64,000 nt of DNA from Ptiloglossa arizonensis. Taxonomy: Eukaryota; Arthropoda; Insecta; Hymenoptera; Colletidae. Each line of letters opens with the position of its first letter. Position 1 is the stretch's first letter. Positions 23,411 through 35,352 of this stretch are shown in pieces. The DNA is taken from contig NW_027478970.1 in NCBI RefSeq assembly GCF_051014685.1, forward strand, positions 248,001 to 312,000, written 5' to 3'. A model generated the notes under the pieces. That model ran no database searches, was not told the DNA's origin, and worked only from the letters and a program-made list of their open reading frames with translations. Both the position numbers and the translations under genes were made by a program.

Positions 23411-23492
23411 TCTCGCCCGATTACAACGGTATGTGTACTCTTCCCCTAGGCCGTTCCAGTTATTCGTTTCGAGCATCAGAACTACGAAAATT
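23411..23492 (+). repeat. Conversion-like patch within the 22-mer
   Basis: Six differences from the second copy (27261-27342) cluster in 82 bases at 23411, 23434, 23440, 23457, 23484 and 23492. The flanks match over long distances. The local sequence GAATCTCGCC then GTGTACTCTTCC and CGTTCCAG is the type found at 14.6-14.7 kb. It looks like template switching or gene conversion between non-allelic monomers. Confidence 0.8.
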
Positions 23493-24851
23493 TTGAGTTT
23501 CTCAAGCGTTTCTTACCTCCAAACTGCCATATCTCGCGAACGGATTGACCAATCCGCAAAATTTCTGTTGCACCTGAAAGTAGAAACTCGCCCGATCACA
23601 ACGGTATGAGTACTTTTCCCCTAGCCCGTTCTAGTTATTCGTTTCGAGCATCAGAACTGCGAAAATTTTTAGTTTCTCTAGCGTTTCTTACCTCCAAACT
23701 GCCATATCTCGCGAACGGATTGAACAATCCGCAAAATTTCTGTTGCATCTGAAAGTAGAAACTCGCCCGATTACAACGGTATGTGTACTTTTCCCCTAGA
23801 CCGTTCCAGTTATTCGTTTAGAGCATCAGAACTGCGAAAATTTTGAGTTTCTCAAGTGCTTCTTACCTCCAAACTCCCATATCTCGCGAACGGATTGACC
23901 AATCCGCAAAAGTTCTGTTGCACCTGAAAGCAGAAACTCGCCCGACTACAACGGTATGCGTACTTTTCCCCTAGGCCGTTCTAGTTATTCGTTTCGAGCA
24001 TCAGAACAGCGAAAATTTTGAGTTTCTCAAGCGTTTCTTACCTCCAAACTGCCATATCTCACGAAAGGATTGACCAATCCGCAAAATTTCTGTTGCATCT
24101 GAAAGTAGAAACTCGCCCGATTACAACGGTATGTGTACTTTTCCCCTAGGCCGTTCTAGTTATTCGTTTCGAGCATCAGAACAGCGAAAATTTTGAGTTT
24201 CTCAAGCGTTTCTTACCTCCAAACTGCCATATCTCGCGAACGGATTGAACAATCCGCAAAATTTCTGTTGCATCTGAAAGTAGAAACTCGTCCGATCACA
24301 ACGGTATGAGTACTTTTCCCCTAGGCCGTTCTAGTTATTCGTTTCGAGCATCAGAACTGTGAACATTTTGAGTTTCTCAACCGTTTCTTACCTCCAAACT
24401 GCCATATTTCGCGAACGGATTGACCAACCCGCAAAATTTCTGTTGCATCTGAAAGTAGAAGCTCGCCCTATTACAACGGTATGCGTACTTTTCCCCTAGT
24501 CCGTTCTAGTTATGCTTGTCGAGCACCAGAACTGCGAAAATTTTGTGTTTCTCAAGTGTTTCTTACCTCCAAACTCCCATATCTCGCGAACGGATTGACC
24601 AATCCGCAAAATTTCTGTTGCATCTGAAAGCAGAAACCCGCCCGATTACAAAGGTATGCGTACTTTTCCCGTAGGCCGTTCTAGTTATTCGTTTCGAGCA
24701 TCAGAACTGCGAAAATTTTTAGTTTCTCAAGCGTTTCTTACTTACAAACTGCCACATCACGCGAACGGATTGACCAATCCGCAAAATTTCTGTTGCATCT
24801 GAAAGTAGAAACTCGCCCGATTACGGCGGTATGCGTACCTTTCCCCTAGGC

Positions 24852-25551
24852 CGTTCTGGTTATTCGTTTCGAGCATCAGAACTGCGAAAATTTTGAGTTT
24901 CTCAAGCGTTTCTTACCTCCAAACTGCCATATCTCGCGAAAGGATTGACCAGTCCGCAAAATTTCTGTTGCATCTGAAAGTAGAAACTCGCCCGATTACA
25001 ACGGTATGCGTACTTTTCCCCTAGGCCGTTCTGGTTATTCGTTTCGAGCATCAGAACTGCGAAAATTTTGAGTTGCTCAAGCGTTTCTTACCTCCAAACT
25101 GCAATATCTCGCGAAAGGATTGACCAATCCGCAAAATATCTGTTGCATCTGAAAGTAGAAACTCGCCCGATTACAACGGTATGGGCAGTTTTCCCCTAGG
25201 CCGCTCTAGTTATTCGTTTCGAGCATCAGAACTGCGAAAATTTTGAGTTTCTCAAGCGTTTCTTACCTCCAAACTGCCATATCTCGCGAACGGATTGACC
25301 AATCCGCAAAAATTCTGTTGCATCTGAAAGTAGAAACTCGCCCGATCACAACGGTATGAGTACTTTTCCCCTAGGCCGTTCTAGTTATTCGTTTCGAGCA
25401 TCAGAACTGTGAACATTTTGAGTTTCTCAACCGTTTCTTACCTCCAAACTGCCATATTTCGCGAACGGATTGACCAACCCGCAAAATTTCTGTTGCATCT
25501 GAAAGTAGAAGCTCGCCCTATTACAACGGTATGCGTACTTTTCCCCTAGTC
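24852..25551 (+). repeat. Nested 4-monomer block inside the 22-mer
   Basis: CGTTCTGG with a GAAAGG/CCAGTCC dyad, CGTTCTGG with GAGTTGCTC and GCAATATC, CCGCTCTAG, and the TGTGAAC/TATTTCGCG monomer. The four occur in the same order at 21877, 24852, 25727 and 28702. The 22-mer is therefore itself 17 plus 5 monomers, the five being a duplication. Confidence 0.85.
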
Positions 25552-25663
25552 CGTTCTAGTTATGCTTGTCGAGCACCAGAACTGCGAAAATTTTGAGTTT
25601 CTCAAGCGTTTCTTACCTCCAAACTGCCATATCTCGCGAACGGATTGACCAATCCGCAAAAAT

Positions 25664-28600
25664 TCTGTTGCATCTGAAAGTAGAAACTCGCCCGATTACG
25701 GCGGTATGCGTACCTTTCCCCTAGGCCGTTCTGGTTATTCGTTTCGAGCATCAGAACTGCGAAAATTTTGAGTTTCTCAAGCGTTTCTTACCTCCAAACT
25801 GCCATATCTCGCGAAAGGATTGACCAGTCCGCAAAATTTCTGTTGCATCTGAAAGTAGAAACTCGCCCGATTACAACGGTATGCGTACTTTTCCCCTAGG
25901 CCGTTCTGGTTATTCGTTTCGAGCATCAGAACTGCGAAAATTTTGAGTTGCTCAAGCGTTTCTTACCTCCAAACTGCAATATCTCGCGAAAGGATTGACC
26001 AATCCGCAAAATTTCTGTTGCATCTGAAAGTAGAAACTCGCCCGATTACAACGGTATGGGCAGTTTTCCCCTAGGCCGCTCTAGTTATTCGTTTCGAGCA
26101 TCAGAACTGCGAAAATTTTGAGTTTCTCAAGCGTTTCTTACCTCCAAACTGCCATATCTCGCGAACGGATTGACCAATCCGCAAAATTTCTGTTGCATCT
26201 GAAAGTAGAAACTCGCCCGATCACAACGGTATGAGTACTTTTCCCCTAGGCCGTTCTAGTTATTCGTTTCGAGCATCAGAACTGTGAACATTTTGAGTTT
26301 CTCAACCGTTTCTTACCTCCAAACTGCCATATTTCGCGAACGGATTGACCAACCCGCAAAATTTCTGTTGCATCTGAAAGTAGAAGCTCGCCCTATTACA
26401 ACGGTATGCGTACTTTTCCCCTAGTCCGTTCTAGTTATGCTTGTCGAGCACCAGAACTGCGAAAATTTTGAGTTTCTCAAGCGTTCCGTACCTCCAAACT
26501 GCCATATCTCGCGAACGGATTGACCAATCCGCAAAATTTCTGTTGCATCTGAAAGTAGAAACTCGCCCGATCAGAACGGTATGAGTACTTTTCCCCTAGT
26601 CCGTTCTAGTTATGCTTGTCGAGCACCAGAACTGCGAAAATTTTGTGTTTCTCAAGTGTTTCTTACCTCCAAACTCCCATATCTCGCGAACGGATTGACC
26701 AATCCGCAAAATTTCTGTTGCATCTGAAAGCAGAAACCCGCCCGATTACAAAGGTATGCGTACTTTTCCCGTAGGCCGTTCTAGTTATTCGTTTCGAGCA
26801 TCAGAACTGCGAAAATTTTTAGTTTCTCAAGCGTTTCTTACTTACAAACTGCCACATCACGCGAACGGATTGACCAATCCGCAAAATTTCTGTTGCATCT
26901 GAAAGTAGAAACTCGCCCGATTACGACGGTATGCGTACCTTTCCCCTAGGCCGTTCTGGTTATTCGTTTCGAGCATCAGAACTGCGAAAATTTTGAGTTT
27001 CTCAAGCGTTTCTTACCTCCAAACTGCCATATCTCGCGAACGGATTGACCAATCCGCAAAATTTCTGTTGCATCTGAAAGTAGAAACTCGCCCGATTTCA
27101 ACAGTGTGTGTACTTTTCCCCTAGTCCGTTCTAGTTATGCTTGTCGAGCATCAGAACTGCGAAAATTTTGAGATTCTCAAGCGTTTCTTACCTCCAAACT
27201 GCCATATCTCGCGAACGGATTGACCAATCCGCAAAATTTCTGTTGCATCTGAAAGTAGAAACTCGCCCGATTACAACGGTATGCGTACTTTTCCCCTAGG
27301 CCGTTCTAGTTATTCGTTTCGAGCATCAGAACTGCGAAAATATTGAGTTTCTCAAGCGTTTCTTACCTCCAAACTGCCATATCTCGCGAACGGATTGACC
27401 AATCCGCAAAATTTCTGTTGCACCTGAAAGTAGAAACTCGCCCGATCACAACGGTATGAGTACTTTTCCCCTAGCCCGTTCTAGTTATTCGTTTCGAGCA
27501 TCAGAACTGCGAAAATTTTTAGTTTCTCTAGCGTTTCTTACCTCCAAACTGCCATATCTCGCGAACGGATTGAACAATCCGCAAAATTTCTGTTGCATCT
27601 GAAAGTAGAAACTCGCCCGATTACAACGGTATGTGTACTTTTCCCCTAGACCGTTCCAGTTATTCGTTTAGAGCATCAGAACTGCGAAAATTTTGAGTTT
27701 CTCAAGTGCTTCTTACCTCCAAACTCCCATATCTCGCGAACGGATTGACCAATCCGCAAAAGTTCTGTTGCACCTGAAAGCAGAAACTCGCCCGACTACA
27801 ACGGTATGCGTACTTTTCCCCTAGGCCGTTCTAGTTATTCGTTTCGAGCATCAGAACAGCGAAAATTTTGAGTTTCTCAAGCGTTTCTTACCTCCAAACT
27901 GCCATATCTCACGAAAGGATTGACCAATCCGCAAAATTTCTGTTGCATCTGAAAGTAGAAACTCGCCCGATTACAACGGTATGTGTACTTTTCCCCTAGG
28001 CCGTTCTAGTTATTCGTTTCGAGCATCAGAACAGCGAAAATTTTGAGTTTCTCAAGCGTTTCTTACCTCCAAACTGCCATATCTCGCGAACGGATTGAAC
28101 AATCCGCAAAATTTCTGTTGCATCTGAAAGTAGAAACTCGTCCGATCACAACGGTATGAGTACTTTTCCCCTAGGCCGTTCTAGTTATTCGTTTCGAGCA
28201 TCAGAACTGTGAACATTTTGAGTTTCTCAACCGTTTCTTACCTCCAAACTGCCATATTTCGCGAACGGATTGACCAACCCGCAAAATTTCTGTTGCATCT
28301 GAAAGTAGAAGCTCGCCCTATTACAACGGTATGCGTACTTTTCCCCTAGTCCGTTCTAGTTATGCTTGTCGAGCACCAGAACTGCGAAAATTTTGTGTTT
28401 CTCAAGTGTTTCTTACCTCCAAACTCCCATATCTCGCGAACGGATTGACCAATCCGCAAAATTTCTGTTGCATCTGAAAGCAGAAACCCGCCCGATTACA
28501 AAGGTATGCGTACTTTTCCCGTAGGCCGTTCTAGTTATTCGTTTCGAGCATCAGAACTGCGAAAATTTTTAGTTTCTCAAGCGTTTCTTACTTACAAACT

Positions 28601-29513
28601 GCCACATCACGCGAACGGATTGACCAATCCGCAAAATTTCTGTTGCATCTGAAAGTAGAAACTCGCCCGATTACGGCGGTATGCGTACCTTTCCCCTAGG
28701 CCGTTCTGGTTATTCGTTTCGAGCATCAGAACTGCGAAAATTTTGAGTTTCTCAAGCGTTTCTTACCTCCAAACTGCCATATCTCGCGAAAGGATTGACC
28801 AGTCCGCAAAATTTCTGTTGCATCTGAAAGTAGAAACTCGCCCGATTACAACGGTATGCGTACTTTTCCCCTAGGCCGTTCTGGTTATTCGTTTCGAGCA
28901 TCAGAACTGCGAAAATTTTGAGTTGCTCAAGCGTTTCTTACCTCCAAACTGCAATATCTCGCGAAAGGATTGACCAATCCGCAAAATATCTGTTGCATCT
29001 GAAAGTAGAAACTCGCCCGATTACAACGGTATGGGCAGTTTTCCCCTAGGCCGCTCTAGTTATTCGTTTCGAGCATCAGAACTGCGAAAATTTTGAGTTT
29101 CTCAAGCGTTTCTTACCTCCAAACTGCCATATCTCGCGAACGGATTGACCAATCCGCAAAAATTCTGTTGCATCTGAAAGTAGAAACTCGCCCGATCACA
29201 ACGGTATGAGTACTTTTCCCCTAGGCCGTTCTAGTTATTCGTTTCGAGCATCAGAACTGTGAACATTTTGAGTTTCTCAACCGTTTCTTACCTCCAAACT
29301 GCCATATTTCGCGAACGGATTGACCAACCCGCAAAATTTCTGTTGCATCTGAAAGTAGAAGCTCGCCCTATTACAACGGTATGCGTACTTTTCCCCTAGT
29401 CCGTTCTAGTTATGCTTGTCGAGCACCAGAACTGCGAAAATTTTGAGTTTCTCAAGCGTTCCGTACCTCCAAACTGCCATATCTCGCGAACGGATTGACC
29501 AATCCGCAAAATT
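25664..29513 (+). repeat. 22-mer (3850 bp) higher-order repeat, copy 2
   Basis: Tandem copy of 21814-25663. The joining monomer (25552-25726) starts like the one at 29402 and ends like the one at 21702 (GATTACGGCGG), as expected for an unequal exchange product. The last monomer differs from its partner by GTTCCGTAC against GTTTCTTAC and by TTTCTG against ATTCTG. Confidence 0.9.
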
Positions 29514-31676
29514 TCTGTTGCATCTGAAAGTAGAAACTCGCCCGATCACAACGGTATGAGTACTTTTCCCCTAGTCCGTTCTAGTTATGCTTGTCGAGCA
29601 CCAGAACTGCGAAAATTTTGTGTTTCTCAAGTGTTTCTTACCTCCAAACTCCCATATCTCGCGAACGGATTGACCAATCCGCAAAATTTCTGTTGCATCT
29701 GAAAGCAGAAACCCGCCCGATTACAAAGGTATGCGTACTTTTCCCGTAGGCCGTTCTAGTTATTCGTTTCGAGCATCAGAACTGCGAAAATTTTTAGTTT
29801 CTCAAGCGTTTCTTACTTACAAACTGCCACATCACGCGAACGGATTGACCAATCCGCAAAATTTCTGTTGCATCTGAAAGTAGAAACTCGCCCGATTACG
29901 ACGGTATGCGTACCTTTCCCCTAGGCCGTTCTGGTTATTCGTTTCGAGCATCAGAACTGCGAAAATTTTGAGTTTCTCAAGCGTTTCTTACCTCCAAACT
30001 GCCATATCTCGCGAACGGATTGACCAATCCGCAAAATTTCTATTGCACCTGAAAGTAGAAACTCGCCCGATCACAACGGTATGAGTACTTTTCCCCTAGC
30101 CCGTTCTAGTTATTCGTTTCGAGCATCAGAACTGCGAAAATTTTTAGTTTCTCAAGCGTTTCTTACCTCCAAACTGCCATATCTCGCGAACGGATTGAAC
30201 AATCCGCAAAATTTCTGTTGCATCTGAAAGTAGAAACTCGCCCGATTACAACGGTATGTGTACTTTTCCCCTAGACCGTTCCAGTTATTCGTTTAGAGCA
30301 TCAGAACTGCGAAAATTTTAAGTTTCTCAAGTGCTTCTTACCTCCAAACTCCCATATCTCGCGAACGGATTGACCAATCCGCAAAGGTTCTGTTGCACCT
30401 GAAAGCAGAAACTCGCCCGACTACAACGGTATGCGTACTTTTCCCCTAGGCCGTTCTAGTTATTCGTTTCGAGCATCAGAACAGCGAAAATTTTGAGTTT
30501 CTCAAGCGTTTCTTACCTCCAAACTGCCATATCTCACGAAAGGATTGACCAATCCGCAAAATTTCTGTTGCATCTGAAAGTAGAAACTCGCCCGATTACA
30601 ACGGTATGTGTACTTTTCCCCTAGACCGTTCCAGTTATTCGTTTAGAGCATCAGAACTGCGAAAATTTTGAGTTTCTCAAGTGCTTCTTACCTCCAAACT
30701 CCCATATCTCGCGAACGGATTGACCAATCCGCAAAAGTTCTGTTGCACCTGAAAGCAGAAACTCGCCCGACTACAACGGTATGCGTACTTTTCCCCTAGG
30801 CCGTTCTAGTTATTCGTTTCGAGCATCAGAACAGCGAAAATTTTGAGTTTCTCAAGCGTTTCTTACCTCCAAACTGCCATATCTCACGAAAGGATTGACC
30901 AATCCGCAAAATTTCTGTTGCATCTGAAAGTAGAAACTCGCCCGATTACAACGGTATGTGTACTTTTCCCCTAGGCCGTTCTAGTTATTCGTTTCGAGCA
31001 TCAGAACAGCGAACATTTTGAGTTTCTCAAGCGTTTCTTACCTCCAAACTGCCATATCTCGCGAACGGATTGACCAATCCGCAAAATTTCTGTTGCATCT
31101 GAAAGTAGAAACTCGCCCGATTACAACGGTATGTGTACTTTTCCCCTAGACCGTTCCAGTTATTCGTTTAGAGCATCAGAACTGCGAAAATTTTGAGTTT
31201 CTCAAGTGCTTCTTACCTCCAAACTCCCATATCTCGCGAACGGATTGACCAATCCGCAAAAGTTCTGTTGCACCTGAAAGCAGAAACTCGCCCGACTACA
31301 ACGGTGTGCGTACTTTTCCCCTAGGCCGTTCTAGTTATTCGTTTCGAGCATCAGAACAGCGAAAATTTTGAGTTTCTCAAGCGTTTCTTACCTCCAAACT
31401 GCCATATCTCACGAAAGGATTGACCAATCCGCAAAATTTCTGTTGCATCTGAAAGTAGAAACTCGCCCGATTACAACGGTATGTGTACTTTTCCCCTAGG
31501 CCGTACTAGTTATTCGTTTCGAGCATCAGAACAGCGAAAATTTTGAGTTTCTCAAGCGTTTCTTACCTCCAAACTGCCATATCTCGCGAACGGATTGACC
31601 AATCCGCAAAATTTCTGTTGCATCTGAAAGTAGAAACTCGCAGGATTACAACGGTATGAGTAGGTTTCCACTAGGC
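29514..31676 (+). repeat. Alternating dimer stretch
   Basis: Two monomer kinds alternate. Kind a has CGTTTAGAGC, AAGTGCTTC, ACTCCCAT and CGACTACAAC; it starts at 30277, 30627 and 31152. Kind b has AACAGCG and CTCACGAAAGG; it starts at 30452, 30802 and 31327. Between the second and third pair sits an AACAGCGAACATTTTG monomer (30977). The local period is 350-525 bp. The first monomers (29577-30276) are the TGTGTTTCTC, TTACTTAC and TTTTTAG types also seen in the 22-mer. Confidence 0.82.
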
Positions 31677-32303
31677 CGTTCTAGTTATTCGTTTCGAGCA
31701 TCAGAACTGCGAAAATTTTGAGTTTTTCAAGCGTTTCTTACCTCAAAACTGCCATATCTCGCGAACGGATTGACCAATCCGCAAAATTTCTGTTGCATCT
31801 GAAAGTAGAAACTCGCAGGATTACAACGGTATGAGTAGTTTTCCCCTAGGCCGTTCTAGTTATTCGTTTCGAGCATCAGAACTGCGAAAATTTTTAAGTT
31901 TTTCAAGCGTTTCTTACCTCAAAACTGCCATATCTCGCGAACGGATTGACCAATCCGCAAAATTTCTGTTGCATCTGAAAGTAGAAACTCGCCCGATTAC
32001 AACGCTATGGGCAGTTTTCCCCTAGGCCGTTCTAGTTATTCGTTTCGAGCATCAGAACTGCGAAAATTTTGAGTTTCTCAAGCGTTTCTTACCTACAAAC
32101 TGCCATATCTCGCGAACGGATTGACCTATCCGCAAAATTTCTGTTGCATCTGAAAGTAGAAACACGCCCGATCACAACGGTTTGAGTACTTTTCCCCTAG
32201 GCCGTTCTAGTTATTCGTTTCGAGCATCAGAACTGTGAACATTTTGAGTTTCTCAACCGTTTCTTACCTCCAAACTGCCATATTTCGCGAACGGATTGAC
32301 CAA
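31172..32303 (+). repeat. Recurrent 6-7 monomer block, copy 1
   Basis: From the tail of an AAGTGCTTC monomer (GGTGTGCG end) through CGTACTAG, GCAGGATT, two GAGTTTTTC monomers, a GGGCAG-led monomer and a TATTTCGCG monomer. The same run occurs at 47098-48229 and 51999-53130. Against the third copy the match goes on to about 32580. CCGCAAAATTTC here is CCGTAAA in both other copies, so those two are closer to each other. Confidence 0.86.
31852..32027 (+). repeat. 176-bp monomer (TTTTTAAGTTTTTC), copy 1
   Basis: GAAAATTTTTAAGTTTTTC replaces GAAAATTTTGAGTTTTTC, a gain of one base. The same insertion appears in the monomers at 47778 and 52679, and not in the related monomer at 16652. Confidence 0.9.
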
Positions 32304-33427
32304 CCCGCAAAATTTCTGTTGCATCTGAAAGTAGAAGCTCGCCCTATTACAACGGTATGCGTACTTTTCCCCTAGTCCGTTCTAGTTATGCTTGTCGAGC
32401 ACCAGAACTGCGAAAATTTTGAGTTTCTCAAGCGTTTCGTACCTCCAAACTGCCATATCTCGCGAACGGATTGACCAATCCGCAAAATTTCTGTTGCATC
32501 TGAAAGTAGAATCTCGCCCGATTACAACGGTATGTGTACTCTTCCCCTAGGCCGTTCCAGTTATTCGTTTCGAGCATCAGATCTGCGAAAATTTTGAGTT
32601 TCTCAACCGTTTCTTACATACAAACTGTCATATCTCGCGAACGGATTGACCAGTCCGCAAAATTTCTGTTGCATCTGAAAGTAGAAACTCGCCCGATTAC
32701 AACGGTATGGGTACTTTTCCCCTAGGCCGTTCTGGTTATTCGTTTCGAGCATCAGAACTGCGAAAATTTTGAGTTGCTCAAGCGTTTCTTACCTCCAAAC
32801 TGCAATATCTCGCGAAAGGATTGACCAATCCGCAAAATTTCTGTTGCATCTGAAAGTAGAAACTCGCCCGATTACAACGGTATGTGTACTTTTCCCCTAG
32901 GCCGTTCTAGTTATTCGTTTCGAGCATCAGAACTACGAAAATTTTGAGTTTCTCAAGCGTTTCTTACCTCCAAACTGCCATATCTCGCGAACGGATTGAC
33001 CAATCCGCAAAATTTCTGTTGCATCTGAAAGTAGAAACTCGCCCGATCACAACGGTATGAGTACTTTTCCCCTAGGCCGTTCTAGTTATTCGTTTTGAGC
33101 ATCAGAACTGTGAACATTTTGAGTTTCTCAACCGTTTCTTACCTCCAAACTGCCATATTTCGCGAACGGATTGACCAACCCGCAAAATTTCTGTTGCATC
33201 TGAAAGTAGAAGCTCGCCCTATTACAACGGTATGCGTACTTTTCCCCTAGTCCGTTCTAGTTATGCTTGTCGAGCACCAGAACTGCGAAAATTTTGAGTT
33301 TCTCAAGCGTTTCGTACCTCCAAACTGCCATATCTCGCGAACGGATTGACCAATCCGCAAAATTTCTGTTGCATCTGAAAGTAGAAACTCGCCCGATCAC
33401 AACGGTATGAGTACTTTTCCCCTAGTC

Positions 33428-35352
33428 CGTTCTAGATATGCTTGTCGAGCACCAGAACTGCGAAAATTTTGTGTTTCTCAAGTGTTTCTTACCTCCAAAC
33501 TCCCATATCTCGCGAACGGATTGACCAATCCGCAAAATTTCTGTTGCATCTGAAAGCAGAAACCCGCCCGATTACAAAGGTATGCGTACTTTTCCCGTAG
33601 GCCGTTCTAGTTATTCGTTTCGAGCATCAGAACTGCGAAAATTTTTAGTTTCTCAAGCGTTTCTTACTTACAAACTGCCACATCACGCGAACGGATTGAC
33701 CAATCCGCAAAATTTCTGTTGCATCTGAAAGTAGAAACTCGCCCGATTACGACGGTATGCGTACGTTTCCCCTAGGCCGTTCTGGTTATTCGTTTCGAGC
33801 ATCAGAACTGCGAAAATTTTGAGTTTCTCAAGCGTTTCTTACCTCCAAACTGCCATACCTCGCGAACGGATTGACCAATCCGCAAAATTTCTGTTGCATC
33901 TGAAAGTAGAAACTCGCCCGATTTCAACAGTGTGAGTACTTTTCCCCTAGTCCGTTCTAGTTATGCTTGTCGAGCATCAGAACTGCGAAAATTTTGAGAT
34001 TCTCAAGCGTTTCTTACCTCCAAACTGCCATATCTCGCGAACGGATTGACCAATCCGCAAAATTTCTGTTGCATCTGAAAGTAGAATCTCGCCCGATTAC
34101 AACGGTATGTGTACTCTTCCCCTAGGCTGTTCCAGTTATTCGTTTCGAGCATCAGAACTGCGAAAATTTTGAGTTTCTCAACCGTTTCTTACATACAAAC
34201 TGCCACATCTCGCGAACGGATTGACCAGTCCGCAAAATTTCTGTTGCATCTGAAAGTAGAAACTCGCCCGATTACAACGGTATGCGTACTTTTCCCCTAG
34301 GCCGTTCTGGTTATTCGTTTCGATCATCAGAACTGCGAAAATTTTGAGTTGCTCAAGCGTTTCTTACCTCCAAACTGCAATATCTCGCGAAAGGATTGAC
34401 CAATCCGCAAAATTTCTGTTGCATCTGAAAGTAGAAACTCGCCCGATTACAACGGTATGTGTACTTTTCCCCTAGGCCGTTCTAGTTATTCGTTTCGAGC
34501 ATCAGAACTACGAAAATTTTGAGTTTCTCAAGCGTTTCTTACATCCAAACTGCCATATCTCGCGAACGGATTGACCAATCCGCAAAATTTCTATTGCACC
34601 TGAAAGTAGAAACTCGCCCGATCACAACGGTATGAGTACTTTTCCCCTAGCCCGTTCTAGTTATTCGTTTCGAGCATCAGAACTGCGAAAATTTTTAGTT
34701 TCTCAAGCGTTTCTTACCTCCAAACTGCCATATCTCGCGAACGGATTGAACAATCCGCAAAATTTCTGTTGCATCTGAAAGTAGAAACTCGCCCGATTAC
34801 AACGGTATGTGTACTTTTCCCCTAGACCGTTCCAGTTATTCGTTTAGAGCATCAGAACTGCGAAAATTTTGAGTTTCTCAAGTGCTTCTTACCTCCAAAC
34901 TCCCATATCTCGCGAACGGATTGACCAATCCGCAAAAGTTCTGTTGCACCTGAAAGCAGAAACTCGCCCGACTACAACGGTATGCGTACTTTTCCCCTAG
35001 GCCGTTCTAGTTATTCGTTTCGAGCATCAGAACAGCGAAAATTTTGAGTTTCTCAAGCGTTTCTTACCTCCAAACTGCCATATCTCACGAAAGGATTGAC
35101 CAATCCGCAAAATTTCTGTTGCATCTGAAAGTAGAAACTCGCCCGATTACAACGGTATGTGTACTTTTCCCCTAGGCCGTTCTAGTTATTCGTTTCGAGC
35201 ATCAGAACAGCGAAAATTTTGAGTTTCTCAAGCGTTTCTTACCTCCAAACTGCCATATCTCGCGAACGGATTGACCAATCCGCAAAATTTCTGTTGCATC
35301 TGAAAGTAGAAACTCGCCCGATCACAACGGTATGAGTACTTTTCCCCTAGTC
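33428..35352 (+). repeat. 11-mer (1925 bp) higher-order repeat, copy 1
   Basis: Eleven monomers starting with CGTTCTAGATATGC, then TTTTTAG with TTACTTAC and CACATCACG, CGTTCTGG with CCATACCTCG, the GAGATTCTC monomer, TGTTCCAG, TTTCGATCATC with GAGTTGCTC, an AACTACG monomer with TTTCTATTGC, TTTTTAG with GAACAATCC, CGTTTAGAGC, and two AACAGCG monomers. It is followed at once by a copy at 35353. Boundaries fall exactly on monomer starts in the shared register. Confidence 0.92.

Larger units (their letters stand above)
21814..25663 (+). repeat. 22-mer (3850 bp) higher-order repeat, copy 1
   Basis: Matches the next 3850 bp at constant offset 3850. Paired landmarks: CCGCTCTAG at 22227 and 26077, GCGTTCCGTAC near 22631 and 26481, CCCGATCAGAACGG, TTTCTCTAGCG, CTCGTCCGATC, GCAAAATATC near 25131 and 28981, and GCAAAAATTC near 25311 and 29161. 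Few differences are seen outside one 82-base patch; one is 22813 (TTTCATACC for TTTCTTACC). The edges are fuzzy because they lie inside a conserved part of the monomer. Confidence 0.9.
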
